From Pomphorhynchus laevis (lineage: Eukaryota; Acanthocephala; Palaeacanthocephala; Echinorhynchida; Pomphorhynchidae), in the NCBI GenBank assembly GCA_012934845.2, contig WNNJ02002481.1, positions 1 through 64,000 of the forward strand: a DNA stretch of 64,000 nucleotides. The letters are read 5' to 3'. Both the position numbers and the translations under genes were made by a program. The notes under the pieces were generated by a model, which saw only the letters and a list, made by a program, of their open reading frames with translations, searched no databases and was not told the DNA's origin. Positions 42,121 to 55,660 of this stretch are shown here, piece after piece. The first letter of the stretch is position 1. Each line of letters begins with the position of its first letter.

Positions 42121-44402
42121 GTGCTCACAACCTGAATTGCGGGGCACTCGACATCATCGTTGTCCCTGATCGTTTTCATGGCTACACTACACGATCCATC
42201 TCCGATCCAGTCTATCCTTACTTTATTGTCACCCTTGATCTCACTTCAAACCACACCCCACCTAACACATCTACCATCCTACTTCGTTATGGGAGAAATC
42301 TTGACCTCCCTCTTCTCTGCTTAGCTTTACTCAAATCGTCTGTCCTCTCACACAATAGCATCATCGAATCCTCACGATCTCGCCTTTCTTTTCGATTCTA
42401 AACTCACCTCCACACTTGATCTTCTCTTGCCCTTCAAGCCTCACCAAACCCTCGCTTGCACCATGCCCTATGATCTGACATCAAATGCCTACTTTTAATT
42501 AGTCGACTCCGTCATTATTTAAGAGTCTATCACCGCTCTCTCAGAGTGATATATGCTCGCTCACTCTCTCTGTGATTCCCATATTGCTCTTAACCGGTCT
42601 CATCTCAAACTAGTACGTACCAAATGCAACTCCTTCTAGCAGCATAAAATCATCACCTCATTCAACTCTAAGTCTCTCTAGCATACTTTTAAATCAATCC
42701 TTGCTCGCTCCTCTCCGGCTTGCAACATCAACCACCATGATTATTCATCATTTCTCCAGGCCAAAGTATCTACGTTGCTCTCTCACACTCCATCTACATC
42801 CCATCCCACTCTCCCCCGCATCGAATCATCCACTCGGAACTATTTCATCTTCTCACTATATCGCCTGCCGAAGTATGATCTGTCCTCATTTTCTTGCCTA
42901 ACAAAACCTCACCTGTCGATTCCCTGCCTGCACCTATACTTAAATCCATATGCTGATCGATATCCTATTTCAAAACCACCTTGTTTAACTCGTCAATCCG
43001 CAGTCGTATATTTCCTTCACACTTGAAATCCGCAATCGTTCGTCCCCTCCTTAAGAAACAGTCGCTCGACCCCTCACTTCTTTCTAGCTATCGCCCAATT
43101 TCACTCCTTCCTACTGTTTCCAAGCTCTTAGAGCGCCTTATCTTAATACATATCAACGCTTATATCTCTTCATCCAATCTGTACCCTCCTTTCTAATCAG
43201 CTCTCCACTATAATCACTCCTAGTGACAAGGCTCTGTATAGTATTCTCATTTCCCTCCGCCTCTCCTCCGACTTTGACATCGTCGACCACTCGATATTCT
43301 TTTCTCGCCTTCGTTATGATTACGGCTTTTCTTCCTCCATAACATGGCTTGCCTCATAAATATCCGACCGTTCCCTTCGCGTCTTTTCTAATTCATCATC
43401 CTTTCTTCCCATCCCTATATTTTGCGAGGTCCCAAAAGTTCAGTCTTAGGTCCCCTGCTTTTATCTCTTCTGCTTAGCGATCAATCTCCGTTTAACAAAC
43501 CTTACTCCTTTAACGTCATATAATACGCCAATTACATACTCATATATGATATTGCACCCGTCCATCTTATACACGATATCGCATTTCTGCTTCCAACTGT
43601 TTTTCTTCTATCTACAAACGTCTCTCCTATCTTCGTCTCGTTCAAAACCCAGGCAAGTCCAAAATAATGTGGATCCTCTCCGTCAACCTAACATATATCC
43701 TCCCTCTGTATCTTTTGTATCATCAATTATCTTATAGTCCTTAAGCTCACTTTCTTAGGCTTACATTACGATGATAACCTTTCCATTAAAGCCTTCGTCC
43801 GTGACAAGGTCCGCTCGTCTAACTTAATTCTCCGTGACATCCGCCGTATCCGCCCCCTTATCGACTTCCGTTTTTGTATGTCTCTTCTTTCATCGCTTCT
43901 TTTCCCAAAAATCGATTACTGCCTTAGTCTGTTCGCCAAGTCTCCAAAATTCATCATCCTACCACTACAACACATCATACTCCGCCGTTCGAGTGCTCCT
44001 ACGTCTCATCGCCTTGACCACGCATCCATACATCTTGGATAACTCACCTGGCCGATCATCCACATCATCATCCAACTCCACCTTCTTCTCGTCACTTTTT
44101 GTCTCATCGCTATCGGCTCCATATAGTTTATCAACCTATTTCTGAGACGACAGTCTCCCCACCTCTCTATCGCTGCATTCCCGTCATTCACTCTTACTCC
44201 AGGTTCCTAATTACTTGAACAACTATGGTCTACGATCATTCCTCGTTGCCGCCCCCTCGCCTTGAATCAGCTCCCTCTCGACGTTCGTCACGCTCCCTGA
44301 TTTCTCACATTCAAATACGTCCTCCGTTCCCACCTTCTCGACACATGACTTAGATATTTTGTATGTGTTCATTTAAGCGTGCGTCGGCACGCATTTGCCA
44401 CG
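42121..44402 (+). mobile_element. CR1/L2-like LINE, EN end to 3' tail, decayed
   Basis: From 42130 ALDIIVVPDRFHGYTT and YPYFIVTLDLTSNHTPP (EN end). Then, near 43020-43150, SHLKSAIVRPLLKKQSLDP and LSSYRPISLLPTVSKLLERL, which identify the CR1/L2-type RT fingers. A weak palm follows, then NPGKSKIMWILS-like wording near 43650, FSQKSITALVCSPSLQNSS and LIALTTHPYILDNSPG, and the C-terminal LPLDVRH-like block. The 3' tail hairpin GCGTGC (44377-44382)/GCACGC (44387-44392) and GCATTTGCCACGTAAAT end it. GC-rich relative to its surroundings. Many frame changes. The most complete copy of the family in order of domains. Confidence 0.8.
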
Positions 44403-44504
44403 TAAATCCTTTTTTAAAAGCGATACACGCCTTATACTTCAAGGCTACCTTTGCAAAATTATCGGCACCAGTCTTCGCCAAACTTTATTGTGCACGAGTA
44501 ATAC

Positions 44505-46355
44505 CACATTTTGAGAACTGGTCATTGGATTAATGCGGCACTCCGCAGAGCTAGGAACGATTATCTTATACATAAACCACCAACCCCACGTTTAATTGCT
44601 CTACAACAAATTCAATCCTCGACATATAACTGCTACATAAGATGTGTTTGTTAAAACCCATCTACACTGAGCAGTCGCCCCAGTGCTGACCACCTCTTAA
44701 AACCTAATACGCTGGCGGCTAGATGAAGATACGTTGCATAGAAGGAGGTTTCACTTTGATTCTATTAGAGTGGCCTTCTTTCAGGTAGATATCCAACTCT
44801 TCTCCAAGATTGGGAATGAGAGCTTGACCGAATTTATTCGAATGAATACTGGAGTTATAGATATAGGATTCAGCAGAGTAGGGACAGGACGAGTATTGAT
44901 CGCCTTCATCCCTCTCAAACTTCCTTCTGGAAGATATTCAAGAAGGAGAAAGTTGTCTACTAGCGGGAGAGATCATCGGGTTGGATTGGTAGCGTAGGCT
45001 TTGATAGAGTTGTGGAGAAGTAACAAGCCCTACATAATTATGAAGTCACGCTTCATCCCCAGCTAATCCAGCCTTGTGGGGACTTAATCCAGCCTTGGGG
45101 GGACTTATCCGTTACTACTTAACTCCTAGGGCCACTTCCGGGCACCTTAAAAAACGTCGCTCAACACAGCTGATCAGAGAAGACAAGTGGTGGTCACAAT
45201 GCTTTTTGCCTCATCATCCGATGTAGACGACATCAATATTAGCCAACGTATATTTTTATCTAAGAAACAATTGGTTTTATGTCCCAAAGATCTGCGGCTA
45301 ATTTCAATTCAAAATTCCCTTATCTCAATCCACGAAAAAGCGATTGCTCGTAGAATACGGGACCATTTAAGTAGGCGTAACTTAATCTTATCGAGTTTTA
45401 ATGGGTTTGTCAAAGGTCGCTCTGTCCATTCAGCAATTGATGAAGTTTATCAGTTTTGTCAGGATAACAGTCATCAGCTTGCTGTGGCGGTTTTTCTTGA
45501 CTTTTCGGCTGCATTTGACCGCATCTCCATTCCCTTGGTTATCTCCTCTCTTAGATCCCTCGGGCTGCCTGCGAGTATTGTTAACAGGGTGAATATATTG
45601 CTGTACACCAAGCGGTTATATTGTGAAGACGACCATGATGAACGTTAGTTCGACCCTATTACAGGTGTTCCTCAAGGTTTCCCTCCTCCTATCTTATATC
45701 TTGCTATCTCCATTGTTCGTTTCAAGACTTTTAAACGTGATCAGCATCTCGTGGTATACGCTGATGATACCACATCCCTGTTTTCAGGACGCAGGTGCAA
45801 ATATGTAGTCTCGGACATCAGCCGATTCTTTTAAATATTAAAAGATCAATTATCCTTACCAATCTTATTCTAAACTCTAATAAATCGCAGGTGGTCGTCT
45901 TTTATGGCACTCCTGCTACAAAGAAGCTTAACGGACTAGCCCTATCTGCACTATCCTCCATTTTGCAGCTTCAATCACTCCCCATCTTCACAAGTCGAGT
46001 AAAATGTCTGGGATTTACCGTTACGGTGAACTGGACGGCGAAAGCTGACATGGATAGACTTAAACTTATCCTAAAGAGAGCTAGGTGGGCTCAATAACGG
46101 GCCCAGCATATGTCATTGAATGGGAAAACCCAAGTACGCCTTTGGGATACTTGAGCTATTTCGGGATTAGTCTTATCTGAAGGACGTCCCCTAGAGCAAA
46201 GACTAAGGTTTTTCAAACTCGTCATATCGAGATTAACGACCATTGTCCGCCTCGACTGGACTCTTAGGGGGGTGAGAGACCCAGAATGGTTTCGTCAGAA
46301 AGCGGTGCGCTGGTGCTACCAGGGGTCTCATATCCCTATTGACCTGAGACCGTAA
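44505..46355 (+). mobile_element. gag-EN-RT LINE family A, EN end to ORF stop
   Basis: Starts abruptly at HWINAALRRARNDYLIHKPP (in the EN/linker). Then KLPSGRYSRRRK, LRLISIQNSLISIHEKAI, GFVKGRSVHSAIDEVYQF, VAVFLDFSAAFDRISIPL (motif A), QHLVVYADDTTSLFSG (motif C), TPATKKLNGLALSALSSIL, FTVTVNWTAKADMDRLKL. It ends SGLVLSEGRPLEQRLRFFK ... LDLRP with a stop at 46353-46355. The RT catalytic Asp residues are present. Breaks in frame and missing gag/EN make it dead. The C-terminus is the fullest in this family here. Confidence 0.85.
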
Positions 46356-47379
46356 GGCTTGAAGAATTAGAAGATTGAAGTGAAGTAAAGTCCTATTACA
46401 AACTAAGAGAAAAGAAAGAAATACGTTTCTTGTTGTTATGCTTTTCTAGGTAGTTTGTGGTTATTATGTTAACAAAATCTTTATTTATAACAAGAATATA
46501 CATGTAATACTGTTTGTGCATAATATGCGCATACCATGTACAAAAATATGTGCTTCACTTTTGAAACGTAAGCAAAATTGTAAATCCCTTTGGCATAATA
46601 TGTCCTTACAACGTACAATAATAATATTACAACTGTAAAACGACATGACCTTAGCAAAGTAATTTGTAATAAGAATTTCAAACTTTCATTTTATAGCGCT
46701 TTTGAAAAAATCGTATCCTGAAATTTAAACGAATTTTTAAAGCATATTTTTTCGCAAATTTTCTAAAATGTTGATTGATAGAAAGTATTAGTCGATTAAA
46801 AAATTTACAATGCATCTATTCTAAATTCTCTGGCGAGTCTTGACCAAAAAGTGGTGTGCAAAAATTTGATATATCTCGGAATATATAACTTGACTCAAGT
46901 TATGAAAAGCAAGTTATCCAATCTCCGATTTTCCTTTTCTCAATTTTTATGTATATAAAATAACTGCATAGTTTTATTGACATGTACATATATATTTTTG
47001 GGTTATATGCATCTCATTATATATAAATTTAATATATTTTAATATATTATATATAATATATTATTTGCCGCATGACGAACACATCTCAAAGTTACATATA
47101 ATATATAAATTAATCCAAATTCAAAATATCCTACATTTTGTTTAATAAATGACCAAACGGGATTTAGTGCTTCTTACTGAACTTATGACAATCGCTTAGG
47201 CATTTCTTAATATGCGCTCAATATCCTAACTCCGAGTATAAAACTACTTGTAGTTTGTCGTACAATAAATAATTATCTTAATCTCTCGAGCATTGTTTTG
47301 TGTCCAAAATATATAACTTGTTCAGAAAGGCATCAATAATATAATCAGTTGGTGCCTTTCTAAAATCCTGAACAATTTA
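46356..47379. other. AT-rich spacer
   Basis: No supported gene. The first part is probably the LINE 3' untranslated region. A short inverted pair TTGTTCAGAAAGGCA / TGCCTTTCT ... CTGAACAA lies at 47320-47380. Confidence 0.45.
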
Positions 47380-49960
47380 GTCATTTGCATTTAGGTAATA
47401 GAACTCTAGTCAAGGTATACTCAATCGGAAACTGTCAGATCCAAGAAGTTCCTAACATATCAGATCTTGGAGCCGTTGTATGTAATGACTTTATCACAAT
47501 CTCCATGTTAAAACCTTATTCATTGTTCATTATTAAACCTTATTCATTGTCTTATACTCCTTATTTTGTTCTCGGTGACTTTAACATTCATCTTGATCGC
47601 CCGGCTGACTGACTATATCACTCTAACTAACATTTTTCTGATTTAAACTATAAATTACTTCAACTAGCCCTATTCATATTTTGGCGATGCTCTCGACATC
47701 ATTGTTGTTTCCAACTGCTTCATTGTACATACCGTATTATTAATTACTAATTATGGTTTGTTCGATTATTTCGTTGTCATTCTTATTCGGTCGCATTATC
47801 CTTCTGCAACATTAGCTATTCCATGTCGACCATGGAAATTCTCGATATCCTTATTCTTTGTGATGCCTTACTCAATTCTTTACTCTTCTCACTTCCAGTT
47901 AACTATCTTTCTCCCGATGATTTCTGCATTTTGTTTAATTCCGAACTTACAACTATCCTCAATCATTTTCTGTCTAATCGACCCCGAAGTTTTTATATAT
48001 TGCTACATGCTCCATGCTTCGATTCCGACTTTACTTTTCATTAATGTCGACTCGTCACTCTTTTCATGTGTTTAATCGTTTTCTTAAACTTTCTCTCAAC
48101 ATACTCCCTAAAAATTTCAGTGCTTCCTACCTTTCTCTTCGTCGTTACCATCTCATTCTTAAGCGTACTAAACGTACTCTCTGTTGACGAAATCAACTCG
48201 AGTCCTCTTCCAACTCTAAATATCATTGCAAAATCTTAAACTCGATTATTTCACGATCATCTACTCATTGTAACATAAATCCTAATGAATTTTATTCTTA
48301 TCTACAATCTAAGCTATCTAATTTACTTTCATTTTTACCCATATTCCTCGTGTACCCTATCTTCTCTTTAAATACTTCATTTTCAGAGCTATTTCACCTT
48401 ATTTCCGTTTCTTCTACTTAAGTTTCTTCGGTTATTTTGTCATTACATTATATTTTACCCAATTTCCACTCACTTGCTTAGAAATATCTGATCCTCTATC
48501 TCACCCTTCCTAACCACATTGTTCAACTTGTCTATATATAGCCGCACATTTCCTTCCAACTGGAAATGCGTCACTGTTAGTCCTCCTTAAAAAGAAATCT
48601 TTTGATTCCTCACTTCCATATTCGTATCGCCATATTTCGTTTCTTCCAACTTCCTCCAAACTCGTTGAGCGTCTTGTTCTCAAGCAAGTTAACGCATATC
48701 TATTTTCATTTAACTTGTTTCCTCCCTTCCAAGCTGCTTTTCGCTCTAATCACTCTACTGAAATTGCCTGTCTTAAAGTTTATGACGACTTGATCATTTC
48801 GCGTGATCAAAATTAATGTAGTGTCATAGTTTCTCTTGATCTATTATCTGCTTTTGGCATCGTCGATCATTCGATTCTTTTCCATTGCATTCGTCATGAT
48901 TATAGATTCTTTTTACCCACTGTAGCTTAGTTTTCAACATACATCAAAACGTACTTTTCGGGTCTGTTCTAACTCCAATCTTTCCCATCTCCTTCCATCC
49001 TGTCCGGTGTTCCACAAGGCTCTGTATTACGCCATTTGCTTTTCTCTCTTCTTCTCGGTAACTTGTATTCGATTTCTCGTGCATTTAATTTCCATGTTAT
49101 GGAATATGCTGATGACATTATCATCTATAATCATGTGCCTGCTTATCGTATTCATGATCTTAGTGTTTCTGCTTTCTACAGTTTTGCCTCAATTTCCAAT
49201 CATCTTCATCCCCTTCGTATTTCTCCGAATCCTAACAAATCCAAAATTATATGGATCCTACGTAGATACCTAAGCTTAGAACCTCTCATCGTATCATTAA
49301 CTTTTACAATTATTCCTGTCGTTGATAATCTTGTTTTTCCAGGATTCTATTCCTGGAAAATAACTAAACGACTCTCACTTTAAACTTCCGTTAGAGATAA
49401 AGTAAGCTCATATACCTGGATTATCCGCAACCTCCGTCAAATGCGTAGATTGATCAATTTCCCTTGTATGACTCTCATATCTCCTCTCCTATTCTCAAGA
49501 CTTGATTACTGTCTTAATTAATTTTCCAACTCACCTACAACGCATTGTAAACACAGCCGTCTGAATTCTCATCCGTCTTCATCGTTTTGATCATACATTC
49601 CACCATCTTGCTTCTCTCGATTTTCCTTCCATTTATTCTCGTATTCAAATTCGTCTTCTTCTCATTGCTTTCCGCCTTGTAACTTTTCATACCCCTTTCT
49701 TTATGAGCCTTCCTTTTCTTGGTAATTCTCTTCATGTTTACTGTTCCTTGCCTTCCCGTAATTCCCTTCTTTTACATGGCCCAAACTACTCTATATCCTT
49801 TAGTTTCCACTTCCTCCTTGTGGCTGCTCCTCTCTCGTGGAATCATATCTACCCATTCATATACGCCAGTTAACAACCTTGCCGTGCTTCCCCTAATTCG
49901 ATCCCATTTAAACAATTTAAACAATTTATCTGCTTGATTTTTCCATTTGTTTGTTAGTGA
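47380..49960 (+). mobile_element. CR1/L2-like LINE, EN to C-terminus, decayed
   Basis: EN block YTPYFVLGDFNIHLDRPAD near 47550-47610 (GDFN catalytic motif). Then a long broken linker. RT: SRIARFLD-like and SKLLERLVLK-like fingers near 48650, VSLDLLSAFGIVDHSIL near 48830 (motif A), VPQGSVLRHLLFSLLLG near 49010, MEYADDIIIYNHVPAYRIHD near 49100, NPNKSKIIWILRRY. C-terminus: LVTFHTPFF, VYCSLPSRNSLLLHGPNYS, VAAPLSWNHIYPFIYAS near 49700-49870. All catalytic blocks can be found but in different frames. Confidence 0.8.
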
Positions 49961-51780
49961 ACTTGTAAGAATTTTTATGCTTTTGATGTAAATTCGATTT
50001 AGATTTTGTTCGAAGTGTAATTTCACGAATTTGAATATTTAAATAAAACTTTTATTTCCATTAAATTTATCAAAAGAATAAAAATACGTTTAATACAATA
50101 TTTACTGTTTTATGCATTATGTTATTATTCTAGAGCCATAGTTGCTTCATAGCGTTATTAAAATTCAATTTACCTCTAAATCGCCGGATATCGTCAATGA
50201 TGATTAATTACTTCATAATATCATTATTATCCCTTGTTTCTTCTGAGTTTATAATCGAAGATGATATACAGTATGAACTTTTATGGAATAATCCTGCTAA
50301 GGTTTGAAGCTTATTATTGATATTTAATTAAATAGTAGATGTATAATGTCACAAAAAATGTCACATCTATTACTGATTATTTTTCGAACCTAATTAGATA
50401 CATGTGGAACATTGTATTTTATAAAATATCACAACAAAGACAATAAATTTATATAGTATTTTGTCGAACTCATTATTTTAAAGTTCCATTTCTCATTCAC
50501 TGTAGTTTATAAAATCAATATTAATTGTGAATAGTAATTAATTATTTAATACAAAATTCATCAAATAACTTGGACAATAATATTAAAATTTATTAAAAAA
50601 CTTTATAAATTGATTGCCCTTTTATATAACGCAATAATCCTCAGATTCTTAGGCAACTTTGTAAAATAAAAATTTCTTAGTGTTTAGTTAACGATTGCAA
50701 CGCATACAAAATTATCAACACAATGATCGTGATTGCCTTGATAAATATTTAAGGATTATATTTGTTGCTAATTTTGAGATACGTCTAGGCACAACAAAAC
50801 TGTCTAGGCCACATTTATATTTCCTTACTGAACATCTAAAACTGAAGTATCGATAACTTTACAGATCAATTAAATTTTTAAACATTTAAACAATTTAACT
50901 AATTTATATGTTTGACTTTTTGTGGAAAGTCATGAAACTCTTGAAACATTTCGAGGATCTCGTAATTTGTATCTCAAATGACCTTTCGGCAAAACGTCAT
51001 ACTGAATATGTCTGATCCCAGGTGTATTGAATGATGGGTCTTCTATCGAGGACATTTAACTTAATTGATTCACAAATGTCCAAAAAAACATTAAAAAATT
51101 CTGAAAATTTTAAATTCTATTAAATTAGATATCTGAAAATTTTTTATAATTTAGAATTTTAATTAAATTTTAATAATTTAAAGATTTTAGAATGATAACA
51201 CTTATTATTTCCTAAAACTGATTGGATATTTGGAATTATTGAAATTTGACTCCTTAATAATTCAATAAACATATATCCGTGAAATCCATGTTCTTTTCGA
51301 CATTTTAATGTTTTCAAATCTAAAACAATCTCAAGTTTACACATTTGAGCATATACTGTTAAGTATTATTTATCTAATAAACCAAAGTAATAAAACATTT
51401 CATCGGTTCCAATCTATCCTTCATAGTTTTTTAGTTATCAATTGCGTTTATTTTATTTTTGTCTAAAGTTAAGAGCACTTCCTTTGATATGATTAGCAAT
51501 TCAAATGTTAATATGATGCATCAAATGCATTATAAGACACGACGACACTTTACTTATTAACAAGCAATAAGTAACTTTGGTGTAATAGAAGGGCAAGATA
51601 ATAATGTGAAGCACAACGCATGAGTGATATCTATCGATGCTTTTAAATCTTTCTCAAGAATCGAGTTTTCTTGAAACAAAACGGTGATTACTACCGATAA
51701 TCAGCTTACAGTAGATTCGCTCAACAAGGTGATGCGCGTCATTTCTTGGATACGTACCAATAGGTATCGCTTCTAGCGTT
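49961..51780. other. AT-rich spacer with one possible exon
   Basis: Apart from the possible first exon at 50197-50301 there is no gene-like sequence. The minus-strand frames at 51159-51344 and others have no motif. Confidence 0.45.
50197..50301 (+). CDS. Possible first exon with signal peptide, unrecognised
   Basis: MMINYFIISLLSLVSSEF begins a 35-codon frame, with a hydrophobic stretch ending in a plausible signal-peptidase site. The acidic segment IIEDDIQYELLWNNPAK follows, and then GTTTGA could serve as a weak splice donor (the frame otherwise stops at 50305). The composition after the signal peptide is protein-like. No second exon was found in the next kilobase, so this may be chance. Family unknown. 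Confidence 0.25.
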
Positions 51781-54700
51781 ACATAATTGTTACCTCCTCG
51801 TACCTCTTTGATCCATGATCCAACAAATTTCGTTGCTCTGTTGCCATCAAGTTATCCATACCAACTTTCTAGAAATAAACTATCATCACTCCTCTCCTAC
51901 TTTATCTCATCACTTGCAATCCACGATTCAAATATCCGCCGATTATATCCATCGATAAGACTCGTCTCTCAGCACTTTACCTCTAATAATCTAACTACAT
52001 CACATCATATGCAAATTCCCTCTTCATCAACCCAACGCTCTAAAAAACGTCAACCCAACACTCTAATCCTTACTCTTCTGCTGCTCATAAGCGTGCTTCT
52101 CGCGATTGTTACATCATTTTGAAACTTTTTCAAATTCTGATTAAGAAAATCCCGCCTTGATCACAATGTTAACGCCTTTCGATCCATATTTAAACTTCTA
52201 ATTCCTGTAAAATACCCTCACTCTTCAATAAACTCAAACCATAATATTTCTTTCGTTAATGATCTATCTAGTGATACCAACTACCATTCTTTACTTAATG
52301 TTGTCCTAGAAGATAGCTTCCAAGCATCATCCATTCTGTACAGCATGTACAGATAATAGTACTTTGTACTATTATCTTATACCTTGAACTATAGAATGTT
52401 TCCTGATCGCTTTCTATCTGACATTGTCAACCTCGTATCTGCTCGTTATAAGAAACTTGTAAACGCAACAGTGAATCTTCCCTAGCCATCAATCAGTTTG
52501 ATGGAAATTTTCTTGTAATTTCCTCCTTCCTAAAATTCGATGAAGACCACTTCCGCTCTTCGTCTTCTTCTCTACCTACTTTTCATTATATCTCGGACTC
52601 TTAAATATCCGCTCCATGGCGAATAAAGTCAACTCAGTACTTGAATTCTTCTAAAGTATTTGAATCTGATTTTCTTTACTGAATTTTGAAATATTGAAAG
52701 TAGTGACATCTCGGTTCGACGCATACGTAGTTTTGATTATTTTGTCATCGATAAGTCCCGTTCTCAATCATCTGATAGTGTCTCATCCAGTAATCATACT
52801 AGCATCATCGTTATCTCTTATCTTTCTCTGTATCTTCATATTTGACTGCTCATTTTGTCCCACAACTCTTTAAACTTTTTCAATATTTCGGTAGGCTTAT
52901 CCTCGATAAATATGTACCTTTTTATCGTTCTTGCTCTAGTTATCCATATAGTACTTTACTTGATGAACTATTTAATCTGATCTTACATATCTAGCTTTTC
53001 TCTACCCCTTATCTCGTACTGCGCGATATCAACATTCTGTTGAACTGTCCTCGACTTGATACCCAAAAACTTATCACCGCTTTTCACGATTTCAACTATT
53101 CTATCATGTCTTTTTTATTACAGCTACCTCTACTCACATGTTTGATGGTGTTATTGATTAAACCGCTGTTCTTATTACCCTATCTTTGTCCGCGTTATCT
53201 CAACACTGGATCCCGGCCCTTCCGACCATTTTCTTGTCATTATCTCTCTTTTTATTTCATGCTCTTATTTCTCTGCTTCACCTATTATCCGTCGACAGTG
53301 AAAACGTCTCAATCTTCCTCTTTTTCATTATTTAATAATTGCATCTTATCTCGTGTACTCGTCTGCCACTCTCCAACTTCTGGACTATCTGTATAATCTC
53401 TGATTCTGAAAACTCTTCTATAATCTATAATGTTCTTTAATGTAAATTATTCACTTCACTTCTAATGCACTATGCACCATGTTTTGACTGAATGCATGCG
53501 TTCAAAGTGTCATCTATGTCGTTCGTCTAGAACCTAGCTTATTTTCCTTAACGTTCTCCCACGTCTATCCCCATTGATATTCATAGCAACTATTAGCTCT
53601 TCGTAGATCTCATCATTCCCTCCTTCGTGGTTAGTCTTTGCTCATTTGGAAGAATTAGCTTCTATCTACCTCTAATTCAAGATCTAAATAGAATACTCTC
53701 AACACAAAACTGTCACTTTCGACCCCTGTTAGCACTCTTGATCACAATAAATTTTCTGTATATCTTCACTCAAAACTCGATTCAACTATCCTAGGCATTC
53801 ATTTTTCTCATATCTCGTCTTCTTTGCTTGATCTTCGTCTGCCTAAACTCTTTCAGCTTCCTCCTGTATCTGTCGACAATTTTTATCTTGTGATTTTATC
53901 TTTACCTTTCAAAGCATCTGCTGATTCTCTTCCTACTTATATAAAAAAAATCTTTGGTCATTAAACTTGCTCATTTCCTAACCTCAATGTTAAACTCTTA
54001 AATTCGTAGTCACATTATTGGTGGTGTTATTGATTTAATCGCTATTCCTAATTGCTTATCTTCCTTTACCGTTTTCTCTACTTTGTATCCCGGCCTATCC
54101 GATCATTTTCTTGCCATCCTTCCTTTCTATTCTTCACTCTTCTTTCTCTGCGTCACCTATTATCCGTAAACAGTGGAAACGTCTAGATTTTCCTTTTTTC
54201 GTTCTCTAATAATTGTCTCTCCTCTAATGTTCTTATCTTTCACTCTACAACGCCCAGACTATCTGTCAAATCTCTTTGATTCTGAACTTTCTTCTATACT
54301 CGACAATATTCTTCTATGTAAACTATTTATTCGATATCGAACGTACTATGCTCTATGGCTTGAGTATGATTGCATGCGTTCAAAGTATCTTCTACGTTGT
54401 TCGTTTAGAACCCACCTTCGTTTCATGAAGCGCTCCCCCACTTCTAACCATTGATATTCACAGCAACTATTTATCATTTTGTATGTCTCACTTTCCCTCT
54501 TGCGTAGTAAGTCTCGTCTCTTTTAGATAAACAAGCTTCTATCTTCCTCTACCTCAAGATTTAAATGGAATATTCTCAACACTATACTATTGCTTTCTAT
54601 CTCTGTTAGCATACTCGATCCACATACGTTTTCTGTTTATCTTCAAGTGAAGCTCGAATCAACTATCACAAGTATGTATTTTTATTTTTTCTCGTCTTCT

Positions 54701-55660
54701 TTGCTGGATCTTCGTCTGTCTATACTCCTTCAACTTCTTCCTGTATCTGTCGACAATTTTTATCGTGTGCTTTTATCTTTACCTAGAAAAACATCTGCTG
54801 ATCCTCTTCTTAATTATATACTAAACTATTTGCTGATGATATTTTCTTTACTTTCATTCTTTTGCTCAATTATATCGATGATCTCTTTACATCTTCTACT
54901 AATGGTCTTCCCTCCATCTCCGATCATCTTTCCTCGCGCATTTTGTTTCATAACCCTTCCAAGTATAACATATTATGGGTTATGCTTTTTTCCTATCTAT
55001 ATCTCACATGCCTTTGTATTTCTTAATTCAACTGTTATTCCTATTGCTAATCAGTTCACTTTATTGAGAGTTCACTTCCACAACTGTCTTTCCATTGATC
55101 CATTTGTTATCGACGAAACCCAATTTTGTAATCTCCTATTTCGCGACCTCTGTGTCAAGAGCTCGCTCGATTTTGATTTCTGTCACTCCCTTACCTCCAG
55201 TATTTCCTAAGATCGACTATTGCCTCAATCTTTTTCTTTCTCCTAAAAATTCTCTCTTCTTCAGCGCCTTGTGAATTCCGCCGTGCGTATCCATTTTCGC
55301 CTCCGCCGTTTTGATTACATTTCCTCTTGCTTCTCTAAACTCAACTGCCTAATTATGAAAAAGCGCATTATATTCCAAATCTTTTGTATCAATTTTTGAC
55401 TATTTTCCTCAAACTCGCTTTCTTATCTGCATCTTTCTACACTTACTGAATTCAGCCACTCTCCATAAATCTTCGTTAATGTGACTATTTTCTTCTCAAT
55501 GTTCCGTTATTTTTCTTAAACTGTGACAGCCGTTCCCTTTTAATTGCCGTTCCTCTTATGTTGAATAAACTACCACCTGCCATCCGCTCAACTGCCTCAT
55601 GTTCATCCTTTGAGCACAGTCTCCGCTCTTTTTGTCCCTTAATAATTGATTCCATTATTC
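51781..55660 (+). mobile_element. CR1/L2-like LINE, second subfamily, with internal tandem duplication
   Basis: Low-complexity Ser/Leu/Phe-rich frames throughout, all broken. Landmarks: YDLSSNI-like linker from 51.8 kb; DGVIDxTAVLIT and HLLSVDSENV near 53.15-53.3 kb, and again GGVIDLIAIPNCLSSF and VNSGNV near 54.02-54.18 kb; PPVSVDNFYLVILSLPFKAS at 53.87 kb and again PVSVDNFYRVLLSLPRKTSA at 54.74 kb; NYIDDLFTSSTNGLPSISD at 54.87 kb; LNKLPPAIRSTASCSSFEHS at 55.57 kb, the C-terminal block. The element lacks a readable YADD motif. Its 3' end (55780-55815) has the hairpin GTGGATGCATATCCAC. Related to the minus copy at 11.9-13.5 kb. Confidence 0.65.
53140..54890 (+). repeat. 877-bp tandem duplication inside the LINE
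   Basis: Matching landmarks recur at a constant offset: CTGTATCTGTCGACAATTTT at 53864 and 54741 (877 bp), and the GVID and SVNSGNV segments at a similar offset. The two halves are clearly diverged, so the duplication is not new. Confidence 0.7.
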
